The notes below the pieces were generated by a model. The model made no database searches. It was not told the DNA's origin and saw only the letters and a program-made list of their open reading frames with translations. A program made the translations under genes and the position numbers. From positions 1 through 38,850 of the forward strand of contig NZ_CANLRP010000076.1 of NCBI RefSeq assembly GCF_947493425.1: a stretch of 38,850 nucleotides of DNA, read 5' to 3'. Positions 1-8,485 of this stretch are shown here, one piece after another (position 1 is the stretch's first letter; each line of letters begins with the position of its first letter). This stretch comes from an uncultured Microscilla sp. (GTDB taxonomy: Bacteria > Bacteroidota > Bacteroidia > Cytophagales > Microscillaceae).

Positions 1-357
1 TTGGCTAAATCTCTCAAATCCATAAATCCAAAGTACAAAATATTAAACAAAAACAAATAACATCCGAACAAATTCTTGATCGCAAGTGCAAAAAAACAGA
101 ATCAAACAAGCAACTGATTAGTTACCTTAAAAGTTACGCCAATTTGTAGGAAGGGAATCTCAAAAAACGTGCAGTATTATGTAAATTACAGGGAGGGGGA
201 AAAACACCAGAGAGTAAGCAAAGAAGCTTTATTTAGAATAAGCAAAATAAAAAAGGGATGTAGGCTGGAGTTGCTTACCAAAGTTACTGCCTGGTGTGGT
301 ATAAAAGCAAATATTATGATTCATTGTGTGTCAGTCAAAGAAAGTGAGAATTTATAT
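1..357. other. Stretch without a confident gene
   Basis: AT-rich sequence at the window edge. A GTG-started reading frame at 169-429 is open, but it runs antisense into a better candidate gene and shows no recognisable domain. I see no hairpin, repeat or RNA gene here. Confidence 0.4.
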
Positions 358-606
358 TTATGCAACGGCTACCTTGCCTACTTGATTTTCCCACCAAAGC
401 AATTCTACCTGAAAAGTATTGGTATATAATATAAGATAAAAACCTAACTGCATATCTAACCCAACCCCCACTTTTAAGCCCTTATTTTTTTTGTCAAGGT
501 ATAGTTGTTTTAACTCAAGCGGTAGCTGCCCCAAGGTTCTTTGTATGATTATATCAGGCAAAATATTCTCAGTAAGTGCGTAATGTGTGATGTTTTTTAC
601 TTTCAT
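358..606 (-). CDS. Small hypothetical protein
   Basis: An 82-residue ATG-started frame of balanced composition, beginning MKVKNITHYALTENILP, with a hydrophobic C-terminal half (GFYLILYTNTFQVELLWW). I recognise no family and see no signal peptide or cysteines. It stands alone: the nearest other candidate gene lies about 450 bases away. No convincing ribosome site precedes the ATG, which is normal for AT-rich Bacteroidetes leaders. A GTG-started frame overlaps its 3' end on the other strand, so at most one of the two is likely real. This one is preferred for its ATG start and protein-like composition, but it could be chance. Confidence 0.35.
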   Translation of the reverse strand: MKVKNITHYALTENILPDIIIQRTLGQLPLELKQLYLDKKNKGLKVGVGLDMQLGFYLILYTNTFQVELLWWENQVGKVAVA

Positions 607-1061
607 AGTGTCTAAAAATTGGTTAAATTGGTGTCTGTTTATATCATTTGGAACGCCCCCATGTTTCCTTTGTTTACCCGTAGATACTCAAAAAACGATA
701 AGTATATCTACCCACGTAAGCATTTTTCAAGCTTGCTTGCTCCCATAAAATCAAAATAAACCACTGATTATCAACACATTGTCAATAAGTAAAACACGCA
801 ACAGTTTCACTTGCTCAGGTAGTACTGAATGAACTCAGACACAAAGATATACACACATACTATTACTATTTTTGGCCTCAAACAGGGGTGGTTTGTTTTT
901 TTTGAAAAAAAAGTAGAGATTTTGACAAAAACACTTTATCACCTTATTTATAATTATTACTTTTATACTACTTGTTGTCTGGCATTGCACCACCATGCAA
1001 GACTATTTACTTACTTATTTTATCACTAAACATTAAAGCTATCAAAAGAATAAATTTTATA
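607..1061. other. Intergenic stretch with one hairpin
   Basis: No supported gene. A hairpin is visible at 679-711, where CGTAGATACT pairs imperfectly with AGTATATCTAC across a 12-base AT-rich loop. It has no clear U-tract, so I do not call it a terminator. A 66-codon frame at 829-1029 is rich in F, Y, T and H codons and looks like chance. Confidence 0.4.
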
Positions 1062-1265
1062 CTGGACAAAATAGAGTCTTTTTCTTCCATTGGGCCATCT
1101 CCAGAAGGAGCAGTAGGTAAGCTGGAAGGTTTAATGGATGACTTTATCATTACCAATGGAGTACAGGTAGTTGCTATCAGCCACAATGTAGTTACTCATA
1201 CCAAAGAAGGTAAAGCACAGTTTGTAGCTACTGCAATGCTTGTATACAAAGATGACATTACATAG
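1062..1265 (+). CDS. Small hypothetical protein, non-ATG start
   Basis: From LDKIESFSSIGPSPEG to the C-terminal MLVYKDDIT the frame reads like a genuine small protein of about 68 residues. The predicted layout is strand, helix (GAVGKLEGLMDDF), strand (GVQVVAIS), strand (FVATAMLVYK). The layout loosely recalls small Cse60-like sporulation-associated proteins, but I would not assign that family without a search. No ATG lies at the expected start. The codons there are ATA (1059) then CTG (1062); an in-frame TTG lies at 972 and the first ATG only at 1134. Either a rare start codon is used or the start has decayed. It is convergent with the next gene and they share a terminator. Confidence 0.45.
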   Translation: MDKIESFSSIGPSPEGAVGKLEGLMDDFIITNGVQVVAISHNVVTHTKEGKAQFVATAMLVYKDDIT

Positions 1266-1266
1266 C

Positions 1267-1300
1267 AACAATGCTTGCTATATATTTGGCAAGCATTGTT
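1267..1300. terminator. Bidirectional terminator hairpin
   Basis: A perfect 12-bp stem, AACAATGCTTGC at 1267-1278 with GCAAGCATTGTT at 1289-1300 and a 10-base loop, lies between two convergent genes. Its right arm overlaps the stop codon of the minus-strand gene. The U-tract is weak. Confidence 0.6.
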
Positions 1301-1643
1301 ACTCACTTAGGTGGCGCATAGCCGTAAATATTTTTTGCATATCTTTTTCGGCTTCTAGCTGAGCCTCATCGCCCCACCAGTCATTTTCATCCTCATCTTC
1401 ATCGTCTTCATCCTCTGTATTAGGATTACTATAGATGATATTCAAAGATCTTTTACCAAAAAATATAGAGAATTTACACAACTTGGTACCATCATGAGGC
1501 TCTTCTATTACCAAGTTATACACCGTTTTGAGGTCTATAATCATCGTAGAAGTATAAGTTCCCCGTCGATTTATTACAATACGCAACCACCTGCCCGCAA
1601 GAATTTTTAACTCTCTGATATTTTTTCGTAATTCTTCCATCAT
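1299..1643 (-). CDS. Hypothetical acidic-tail protein
   Basis: About 114 residues from the tandem ATG ATG at 1643. The frame is open further upstream, but that part (MIFFNIIVFIKQVF) looks like translated AT-rich leader. The N-terminal half has a basic helix (ELRKNIRELKILAGRWLR) and then alternating strands. Residues about 77-88 are almost entirely D and E, followed by WWGDEAQLEAEKDMQKIF, a predicted amphipathic helix. No signal peptide or membrane segment. No family recognised. It is convergent with the small gene at 1062-1265 and lies downstream of the HxlR regulator on the same strand, about 95 bases from its stop, so cotranscription is possible. Confidence 0.6.
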   Translation of the reverse strand: MMEELRKNIRELKILAGRWLRIVINRRGTYTSTMIIDLKTVYNLVIEEPHDGTKLCKFSIFFGKRSLNIIYSNPNTEDEDDEDEDENDWWGDEAQLEAEKDMQKIFTAMRHLSE

Positions 1644-1739
1644 AAAAACTTGTTTAATAAATACAATGATATTAAAAAATATCAATACTTTATCAGCGCC
1701 TTCGTGTCATTTTTTTTAATACCCACTTTTTTAGAAGTA

Positions 1740-2111
1740 TTACTTTTCCGTCGTCATAATTTTTTTGCGGTGGGTAGCTCCCCAATTATAAAACTCTTGA
1801 ATAATTTTACTTGATGACACTCCATAAGGTGTAATCTCATACTCTACCTTTACCGGACGAGTATCCAATACATGCCTCTTGACCAACAAATTCATTTCCA
1901 ACTCTTTGAGTTCTTTAGACAGCATACGGGCAGTAATGCCGGCTACATCGCGTTGCAGGTCTTTAAAACCTCTTTTTTGATAATAGTACAAAACACTCAA
2001 TATAGGTATTTTCCACTTACCACTAAATATATCCAATGCATCGCGTATTGCCAGCAACTGTTGCCCGCAACTTGTGGCGGTAGTAGTACATTGTTTTGAC
2101 GTCTCTTCCAT
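1740..2111 (-). CDS. HxlR-family winged-helix transcriptional regulator
   Basis: A 123-residue protein. The family signature is clear: ALDIFSGKWKIPIL (about residues 26-38), the recognition-helix region RGFKDLQRDVAGITARMLSK (47-66) and the wing/strand VEYEITPYG (about 89-97). HxlR proteins bind palindromic DNA as dimers, and members such as YodB sense quinones, electrophiles or disulfide stress through cysteines. Here Cys8 and Cys15 lie before the first helix. The ATG at 2111 is chosen: the frame stays open to 2174, but the longer version would put the palindromic operator inside the coding region. The gene is divergent from a quinone oxidoreductase, the usual layout for such a regulator and its target. 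Confidence 0.9.
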   Translation of the reverse strand: MEETSKQCTTTATSCGQQLLAIRDALDIFSGKWKIPILSVLYYYQKRGFKDLQRDVAGITARMLSKELKELEMNLLVKRHVLDTRPVKVEYEITPYGVSSSKIIQEFYNWGATHRKKIMTTEK

Positions 2112-2130
2112 TTGTTTGATTGTTTGAGGT

Positions 2131-2200
2131 GATATACTAGAGTATACCACTATATTTTGTATACTTACTTTCAAATATAAACCAATCGATATACTTTTGC
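2131..2200. promoter_or_regulatory. Divergent promoter with operator-like palindromes
   Basis: Two overlapping inverted repeats lie between the HxlR gene and the oxidoreductase gene. ATACT-AG-AGTAT is at 2134-2145, and AGTATAC (2141-2147) is repeated inverted as GTATACT (2159-2165), 18 bp centre to centre. TACTTTTGC at 2192-2200 matches the Bacteroidetes -7 box TAnnTTTG and sits 33 bases before the oxidoreductase ATG. Binding by the HxlR protein is inferred from the position and symmetry. Confidence 0.55.
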
Positions 2201-2232
2201 AACATTAAAAGTTACAAATTATTTTTAATATT

Positions 2233-3234
2233 ATGAAAGCACTACAGCTTACCAAATATGGCGCAATAAACCAAAGCGTTGCCTTTGCTGAAATTGCCGT
2301 ACCACAACCCAAAAGTAATCAGGTATTAATCAAGGTACACTCTGCCGCAATCAACCCAATAGATTACCATCTCATAGAAGGTTCTATGAAACAAGTGGTT
2401 AAACTAGACTTGCCCACTACCCTTGGGCTTGACCTAAGTGGCACTGTTACAAAGGTAGGAGCAGATGTAGGTAACTTTGCTGAAGGAGATGAAGTGTACA
2501 CCAGAGTACCTTCCGAAAGCCCAGGTACCTTTGCCGAATACATCGCTGTAGACAGCAACGTAGTGGCCAAAAAGCCTGCTAATATTGGTTTTGAAGCATC
2601 ATCTTCTATCCCATTGGTAGGGCTTACCACTGTGCAGGCATTAGCGCAGGCACAGATCAAAAGTGGAGACAGAATATTGATCCACGCAGGATCAGGAGGC
2701 GTGGGCTCGTTTGCCATACAGTATGCCAAAACCAAAGGAGCCTATGTATATACTACTACCAGTACCAAAAATGTAGAGTGGGTAAAAAAATTAGGCGCTG
2801 ACCGAGTAATTGATTATACAAAAGAAAACTACCTGGAGATAGTAAAAGATGCCGACATTGTATATGATACTTTAGGCGATAAATATACTGAAGAAGCCTT
2901 TCAGGTAATCAAACAAGGGGGCAAGGTAGTATCTATAGTAGGCAAAATAGATGACCAAACCGCCAAAGAGTTTGGGTTAAATTCATTCATTCGCTTTTTG
3001 CTGGCACTCAAACGTCGTAAAATCACCAAACTCAGCCGAAAAAAGAAGGCATATTACCGTATGGTAATTATGCAACCCAATGCCCAACAGCTCGACGAAA
3101 TATCAACCTTGATAGAAAAAGACGCAGTCAAACCTGTGATTGACAAAGTTTTTGATTTTAGCCAGGCAAAAGAAGCTTTACTTTATCAAAAATCGGGACG
3201 GGCAAAGGGTAAAATCATCTTAAAAATGCCATAA
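2233..3234 (+). CDS. NADP-dependent quinone oxidoreductase (zinc-independent MDR family)
   Basis: A 333-residue medium-chain dehydrogenase/reductase of the quinone oxidoreductase type. It has the GroES-like N-terminal domain (INPIDYHLIEG, LGLDLSGTV, GDEVYTR) and a Rossmann domain with the nucleotide motif AGSGGVGSFAIQYAK around residues 150-165. The structural-zinc cysteine cluster of alcohol dehydrogenases is absent, as expected for quinone reductases. The end FSQAKEALLYQKSGRAKGKIIL is family-typical. The likely role is NAD(P)H-dependent reduction of quinones or enones in the cytoplasm. It is divergent from an HxlR regulator with N-terminal cysteines, so induction by quinones or electrophiles is a reasonable inference. 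A hairpin terminator follows directly. Confidence 0.93.
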   Translation: MKALQLTKYGAINQSVAFAEIAVPQPKSNQVLIKVHSAAINPIDYHLIEGSMKQVVKLDLPTTLGLDLSGTVTKVGADVGNFAEGDEVYTRVPSESPGTFAEYIAVDSNVVAKKPANIGFEASSSIPLVGLTTVQALAQAQIKSGDRILIHAGSGGVGSFAIQYAKTKGAYVYTTTSTKNVEWVKKLGADRVIDYTKENYLEIVKDADIVYDTLGDKYTEEAFQVIKQGGKVVSIVGKIDDQTAKEFGLNSFIRFLLALKRRKITKLSRKKKAYYRMVIMQPNAQQLDEISTLIEKDAVKPVIDKVFDFSQAKEALLYQKSGRAKGKIILKMP

Positions 3235-3260
3235 ATTGGCTGATTTAGCGTACTTTTGCA

Positions 3261-3290
3261 CCCCCAATTATAACAATTGGGGGTTTTGCT
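3261..3290 (+). terminator. Rho-independent terminator of the oxidoreductase gene
   Basis: A perfect 9-bp stem, CCCCCAATT at 3261-3269 and AATTGGGGG at 3275-3283 with a 5-base loop, followed by TTTTGCTTTT. TACTTTTGC at 3251-3259, just before it, also matches a -7 promoter box for the gene starting at 3308. Confidence 0.85.
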
Positions 3291-3307
3291 TTTAAACAAA
3301 CACAAAT

Positions 3308-3622
3308 ATGACCCAGTTTTCACCTCAGCATTGCAATCTGAATATTCACTACAATTTGCCCAAAAAGGTGTGGAATAAGATGCCTAAAGTATACAAACAA
3401 CTCCCTGGCTGGAAAGGCTGGAGCAAAGAAGGAATTCCTCATTGGTTTGGCTACGATCACGACGAGGTTTCTATCAGTGCTTCGGTAGAGCCCAGTGGAC
3501 TGCAATTGAGTGGCAACCTGGATGCAGAAGTATTTGAGGTATGGATTGCTACTTTTAAACAAATTGCTACCAATGTATTAGGATTTGAAGTGACTGAACC
3601 CGAACTCCAGACAAATCAATAA
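3308..3622 (+). CDS. Hypothetical protein
   Basis: A 104-residue protein with ordinary codon use and clear secondary-structure periodicity. The N-terminus is rich in aromatic residues (NLPKKVWNKMPKVYKQLPGWKGW), followed by a strand-rich stretch (EVSISASVEPSGLQLSGNL) and a C-terminal helix (EVFEVWIATFKQIATNVLGF). No signal peptide, no cysteine pair, no known motif. It starts about 50 bases after a TACTTTTGC promoter-like box that shares the intergenic space with the preceding terminator. A short inverted-repeat element begins directly at its stop codon, and may have replaced its original terminator. Confidence 0.75.
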   Translation: MTQFSPQHCNLNIHYNLPKKVWNKMPKVYKQLPGWKGWSKEGIPHWFGYDHDEVSISASVEPSGLQLSGNLDAEVFEVWIATFKQIATNVLGFEVTEPELQTNQ

Positions 3623-3912
3623 GAGCTTGTTTAAAATTAGCCAAAAGGCAGAGCTCGCCTTCGGCTCGGTTCAATAATTAGGATTTTTACGCGATTTTTC
3701 TGATTATATTTTGTCAGATGTTTCAGCAATAGCTAGGCTATTTACCTTCGCTGAGCCCCGAATCAAGTTCGGTTTACAACTCCGAGCTTGTCCTCGGAGG
3801 ATTTAGAAACTCGGCAAAGCATAGCTCTAGCCATCGGTTCTTCAAAATCTGACGCATCTAATCCAAAAACTCATCATAAAACCTCCTATAATCGAAAATT
3901 TAAACAAGCTCT
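3622..3912. repeat. MITE-like element with terminal inverted repeats
   Basis: AGAGCTTGTTTAAA at 3622-3635 is repeated exactly inverted as TTTAAACAAGCTCT ending at 3912, bounding about 290 bp with no coding capacity. Inside lie GC-rich hairpins, including CCGAATCAAGTTCGG at 3758-3772, which recurs elsewhere in the window. The left end abuts the stop codon of the 104-residue gene; the right end is 17 bp from the LRR gene stop. I see no clear target duplication. Confidence 0.65.
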
Positions 3913-3929
3913 AAAGCTAAATATAAGCC

Positions 3930-6900
3930 CTAAAACCTCAATCCGTGAAATTTTTGCATATACTTTTTCTTACGCTCAAACGACACCGGATTGCCATATA
4001 ACATAAAATTGCCCCGATAAGCCTGCTTATCGTGAAAAACCGGAGGAAGCTGATCGGGCAACCTCTGTATCTGATTGTAAGAAAAATCTATGTTGTTGAG
4101 CTTGATCATACGGCTAAACCCTTGAGGCAAATGAGTGATTTGGTTATTGTTTACCCTTAGGTAATACAACTCGCTTACCTGACACAATTCGCTGGGCAAA
4201 GCAGTAAGTTTGTTCTCGCTGATATTGAGGTTGCGCAACTGTTTTATCTGAGGGATGACCTCTGGCAATTCTGTCAGGTCATTGTTTGACAAGTCGATAC
4301 TAAAGTAAGTTACCGACAAGTTGTTTAAACTATTGGGTAAAAAACTAATTTGATTATTATTGAGTTTTATTTCATTCAAATAACTGCAATTGGCTATAGA
4401 CTCAGGCAAAGTAACCAGTTGATTGCCACTCAAATCCAATTTATAAATCTTTTTCCAGTGAAGCTCCTCGGGCAAAGCCTTGAGCTGGTTATTTTTAAGG
4501 CTGATTCGGTTAAGGTTGCGTAGCTTACCCAAACTTGCGGGCAAATACTTCAGGTGATTGGCAAAAAGTTGTACATCCTGCAGTTTGACAAGCTTTCCTA
4601 TAGATTCAGGCAAATCACTGATTTGGTTATTGTTCAACAATAAGGTATGCAATTGAGGCATTTGCTCAATCTCTGTTGGCACCTTGGTAAGTTTGCCGTT
4701 TTGGATCGACAATTTTTTGAGCTGGGGCAAACGGTAAAAATCAGGGGCAACCTGTTGCAAAGGATTGTTGTCCAGCACAAGTTCTTCGAGTTGGCTCAGT
4801 TGTGAAAAACCTCCCGACAAATGCGTCAATTGGTTGTAAGACAGGTTGAGCTTTTTGAGTTTTTTAAGTGTATAAACCCCCTTAGGCACAGCAGTCAAAC
4901 TACAGTTTGCCAACGAAAGCTCTTCTAAATGTGGAAGCTGGTTTAGTACCTCCAGCGCCTGATCAAAATCAAAGCTGGGATTATCTGTGAGCACAATCTT
5001 ACGTATGGTACCAAGATAAACCAATGATTTGGGCAACCGAGAGAAACTTACCCTGGACAAATTGATCCTTTCTTTCATATACACCCGGTGTGCATTGCCC
5101 CCTGCCCAACTCACCCTTATGCGCATGACCATGAATTCGCCCGCGTTAACTTCAGGATGGTCTATCAAAGGGTTAAGGTAATAACTTTCTACCTTTTGCC
5201 GAAGGGCAATGTTCCAATGCTTACGCACGTGTTCTTGCAACTCGCTTGAAGCGTATTTCTTAAACAGCCTGCGGCTTTCTTTTCGCACCTCATTGTCAGG
5301 ATAAAACAACGAAATAACCATCAGGTAAGTAATAATTTGCCGACTGGCTCCGCCCCCTTCTATAATCTGCAGGGCAAGCTTAAAATTGTCTTCGTCATCG
5401 CTCATAAACAAATCCAACACGTGGCGGCTCATTTCGGCAACGTTACCTTTCATCAGATAAGGCTTATCTTGTGCCCATATAAAATCTTTGAGGTAATCTT
5501 CTAACACAATGGCTATTGGCAAAGCAAATATTTGGGCTACTAAAGCTGGCTTCGTAAATCGTCCTATCACGGCGTGGGTTACCCTTGGGGTAATTTTGTT
5601 GCTTACCTGAATGCCGTATTCAACAAGCTTCTCTTTTAGTTCTTTTTGAGTAAAACCGCTTACTTTACCCGTCACAAAAAACACTGATCTTTCAGGTTTA
5701 AAGCTGCTTTTTTTCAAGTGGTTATCCACCCTTTGCAATAAACTTTCAAAATTGCCCGTGTATACCCCAAAAAAGAACATGCGACGCTCTTTTGGGTAGT
5801 TTTCGTTGCCGTATTGGGCAATAAACCGATTTGTTTTGTCAAAATAAGGCGAGTTACTCTCAATATGGGTATGTTCAAACAATCCCCACTCTAGCGGAAT
5901 CCCTCCTATAGGCTGTTCATGGCGATACAAGTAGTTGATAGGGTAATCTACCTGAATAGTGTGTAAATGAGCAAGCAAAGACATACTTGCAGGAAGTGGC
6001 GAGTGATTCATTTTTACCCTCAATGTGGTCAAAGCAGGCATTTTAGCCAATACAGTAATCACTTCTGGCAAAGCCGTCAATTCACAAGTAGTCAGGTCTA
6101 CCTCTTCTATATTATCCAGTTGGGCAATATTATCAGGCAGTGCGTCCAGCTTTCTATGACCTATTTTTATCTTACGCACGTGTTTCAACGCCTTCAGCAA
6201 GTCAAAAGTATGTTCAAGGTCAAGCTGAGCACATTTGCCAAAATCTAATACCCGCAAGCAGGCAAGTGTTGCCACTTCTTCGGGAAGTTGCCACAACACC
6301 GCATTGCCCAGGTAAAGCTCTTCCAGCTGGTTCAAGTGAGCGATTTCTTTAGGCAACTCTTGCAGGGCATCTCCTACCCAGAGTGTATGTAGCTTCAGAA
6401 GTCGTCCTATGTCTCTGGGCAATTGGGCAATATTATTACCACTCAAACAAAGTTTTTCTAAAGAGGTGAGTTTAGTCAAAGTGCTGGGCAATTGAGTAAA
6501 CTTGGGGTTCATATTACTTATATCCAGGACTTTAAGCAAGGTAAGTTTATCCAACACTTCAGGCAAATGGGTCAGCTTTGGGCAATAGTGTATGTGCAAG
6601 CACCTGAGGTTGTTGAGCTTGCCCATAGCGGCAGGTAACTGCTGTAGCAAAGGCATTCGCTCTATAGTGAGCGACTCAATGTTATGGAGGTTACCCAATG
6701 TATCGGGCAAGGCAGTGGCATTGTTTACTTCACTGATTACCAAGCGTTTTAGTGAGGTTACTTTGCCCAACACTTCTAAGGCCTGTTGCCAGTCAAGCTC
6801 CATATTGTATTGAACTTTAATCTCTTCTACTTCAGACAAGTTGGCCAAAGTAGCGGGCAACCGAGTCAGCAAATTACTTTGAATATTGAGCACACGCAAC

Positions 6901-7742
6901 TGTTTCATGGCGCTTACTTTGGGCGAAAGCTCTTGTAAATTATATTGGCTTAGGTCGAGGTGGATGAGCTGGGGCAATTGCGCCAGTTGAGCAAAAACAT
7001 TGTCCCAATTGAGCGAACCATTCATTCGTAAATCTATGTTTTGCAACGCCGTGAGTCGACCAAAACTTTCGGGCAGTTGACGAATATGGTTGGCACTGGC
7101 ATCCAGGCTTTGCAGCTGGGTCAGTTGAGTAAACTCTTCGGGAATCCGGGTAACCCCGCAACGTCGCATGTCTAAACACTTGAGTTGTTTAAGCTTGCCT
7201 ATTTGGTAAAATTCTTTTTTTGAAAATGAGTTGCCTCGCAAAATCAATTTTTGGAGTTGGGGCAATGCGTACACCACCGATAAATCACGAATGTTATTGG
7301 AGTGCAAATTAAGGTAACAAAGGTACCGGAGGTTTTCTAGTGCCTGGGGCAGTTCATCTAATGCATTGCTGTATAGTATCAACTGTTCAAGCGAGGCAAG
7401 CAACCCTATTTCGGGGGGCAAAGTACCCATACGCATGCCCGACAAGTCGAGGGCTTTGAGCTGAGGAAGGGTAGACAAGGTTTTTAAAGCCTGCTTTAAA
7501 TGAAGCCCTGGGTTGTCACTCAAATCTATCTCCAGATAAGGGGCTTTTGCCAATGAGTTGATATTGGAGGGCAATCTTTGTAACCGTTTGCGCGAAAGCA
7601 CCAGCCGTACGCGGGTTACTCCTTTGGCTATAGCCTTTATTGCCTGGCTGATAGAAGTAAACTCTTGTACAGGGGTTTGAGCAGCGACAACGGGGAAGGT
7701 AAATGGTAATGTTTGAAAACCGTGATAGTTGGATTTTCTCAT
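3930..7742 (-). CDS. LRR-BRCT-LRR multidomain protein
   Basis: A 1270-residue protein. Residues about 40-600 are leucine-rich repeats of the bacterial/Ras-suppressor type (LPxxLxxLxxLxxLxLxxNxL). Residues about 679-756 match a BRCT domain: VFFVTGKVSGFTQKELKEKL, ITPRVTHAVIGRF, then a closing helix EDYLKDFIW. About 765-870 is alpha-helical and HEAT-like (FKLALQIIEGGG, SRRLFKKYASSEL). A second LRR block fills about 890-1240. No signal peptide or membrane segment is seen, so a cytoplasmic protein-protein scaffold is likely. BRCT domains in bacteria are best known from NAD-dependent DNA ligase; joining one to LRRs is unusual. The gene stands alone. GCAAAAATA at 7752-7760 (TATTTTTGC on the coding strand) fits a -7 box only about ten bases upstream of the ATG, implying a very short leader. 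The function is unknown. Confidence 0.9.
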   Translation of the reverse strand: MRKSNYHGFQTLPFTFPVVAAQTPVQEFTSISQAIKAIAKGVTRVRLVLSRKRLQRLPSNINSLAKAPYLEIDLSDNPGLHLKQALKTLSTLPQLKALDLSGMRMGTLPPEIGLLASLEQLILYSNALDELPQALENLRYLCYLNLHSNNIRDLSVVYALPQLQKLILRGNSFSKKEFYQIGKLKQLKCLDMRRCGVTRIPEEFTQLTQLQSLDASANHIRQLPESFGRLTALQNIDLRMNGSLNWDNVFAQLAQLPQLIHLDLSQYNLQELSPKVSAMKQLRVLNIQSNLLTRLPATLANLSEVEEIKVQYNMELDWQQALEVLGKVTSLKRLVISEVNNATALPDTLGNLHNIESLTIERMPLLQQLPAAMGKLNNLRCLHIHYCPKLTHLPEVLDKLTLLKVLDISNMNPKFTQLPSTLTKLTSLEKLCLSGNNIAQLPRDIGRLLKLHTLWVGDALQELPKEIAHLNQLEELYLGNAVLWQLPEEVATLACLRVLDFGKCAQLDLEHTFDLLKALKHVRKIKIGHRKLDALPDNIAQLDNIEEVDLTTCELTALPEVITVLAKMPALTTLRVKMNHSPLPASMSLLAHLHTIQVDYPINYLYRHEQPIGGIPLEWGLFEHTHIESNSPYFDKTNRFIAQYGNENYPKERRMFFFGVYTGNFESLLQRVDNHLKKSSFKPERSVFFVTGKVSGFTQKELKEKLVEYGIQVSNKITPRVTHAVIGRFTKPALVAQIFALPIAIVLEDYLKDFIWAQDKPYLMKGNVAEMSRHVLDLFMSDDEDNFKLALQIIEGGGASRQIITYLMVISLFYPDNEVRKESRRLFKKYASSELQEHVRKHWNIALRQKVESYYLNPLIDHPEVNAGEFMVMRIRVSWAGGNAHRVYMKERINLSRVSFSRLPKSLVYLGTIRKIVLTDNPSFDFDQALEVLNQLPHLEELSLANCSLTAVPKGVYTLKKLKKLNLSYNQLTHLSGGFSQLSQLEELVLDNNPLQQVAPDFYRLPQLKKLSIQNGKLTKVPTEIEQMPQLHTLLLNNNQISDLPESIGKLVKLQDVQLFANHLKYLPASLGKLRNLNRISLKNNQLKALPEELHWKKIYKLDLSGNQLVTLPESIANCSYLNEIKLNNNQISFLPNSLNNLSVTYFSIDLSNNDLTELPEVIPQIKQLRNLNISENKLTALPSELCQVSELYYLRVNNNQITHLPQGFSRMIKLNNIDFSYNQIQRLPDQLPPVFHDKQAYRGNFMLYGNPVSFERKKKYMQKFHGLRF

Positions 7743-8008
7743 GGTATTTTTGCAAAAATAAAGGTCGTGGCTGTAAGGTAATAAATATAGTCAAAAGTTG
7801 AAAATCAATTCAAATGATGAGCAAACTAAACACTCAGCACTTTTCATTCACTCTATTTTTTTAAATTATTGGCAAACAAAATAAACTCAAACAAAACCAT
7901 ACACGCTGCTTGATTGCTTGATATAATAAAAGGTATTTTTTTATTTCCTAAGTTTATAATAACTTAACTTTATAAGTAATTGATAACCAAACCCTCTAAC
8001 AAATAATA

Positions 8009-8485
8009 ATGGCTACAAAAAAAACCAATGCCCTGAGGCTACTTGACAAGCACAAAGCTGCTTATAAAACAATAACCTATGAATACGACCCGGAAAACCT
8101 GGATGTGGCAAAAATAGCGGCCGATAATCAACTCGAACTCACCTCTATTTACAAAACACTGGTAGTAAAAGGAGATAAAACGGGGGTGTGGGTGGCGGTT
8201 GTACCTGGCAATAAAAACTTGTCGCTGAAGGCCATGGCACAAGCAAGCAATAACAAAAAAGTAGCCATGGTACCCGTAAAAGAAATACAAGGGTTGACTG
8301 GATACATCAGGGGTGGCTGCTCGCCTTTAGGAATGAAAAAAGACTACCCAGTGGTAATAGATACCAATGCACAAGTACTGCCCACTATTTTTGTAAACGC
8401 TGGACAAAGGGGGATTTTGGTAGGCGTTTCGCCCAATGACTTACAAAAAATTACAGGGGCAGCATGGGCAGCCATCAGCGAGTAA
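8009..8485 (+). CDS. ybaK: Cys-tRNA(Pro)/Cys-tRNA(Cys) deacylase YbaK/EbsC family
   Basis: A 158-residue YbaK-type protein. The family hydrolyses Cys-tRNA(Pro) formed by mischarging of prolyl-tRNA synthetase, acting in trans in the cytoplasm. Diagnostic pieces are NALRLLDKHKAAYKTITYEYDP at the N-terminus (the family's 'LL-x-hydrophobic-xxH/Y' start), SIYKTLVVKGD (the conserved K-T-L around residue 50), GYIRGGCSPLGMKK (conserved G-x-x-GG-x-SPLG) and TIFVNAGQRGILVGVSPNDL. Length and start match the family. It is flanked by the divergently read LRR gene and a small STAS-like gene with about 200-base gaps on each side, so probably monocistronic. Confidence 0.93.
   Translation: MATKKTNALRLLDKHKAAYKTITYEYDPENLDVAKIAADNQLELTSIYKTLVVKGDKTGVWVAVVPGNKNLSLKAMAQASNNKKVAMVPVKEIQGLTGYIRGGCSPLGMKKDYPVVIDTNAQVLPTIFVNAGQRGILVGVSPNDLQKITGAAWAAISE

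Noticed and set aside
169..429. GTG-started 86-codon plus-strand frame
   Set aside because: No recognisable domain, GTG start, and it overlaps a more protein-like ATG frame on the other strand.
4200..7500. Regular short-period repetition that could suggest a CRISPR-like or tandem array
   Set aside because: The period corresponds to the 23-residue leucine-rich repeats of one continuous reading frame.
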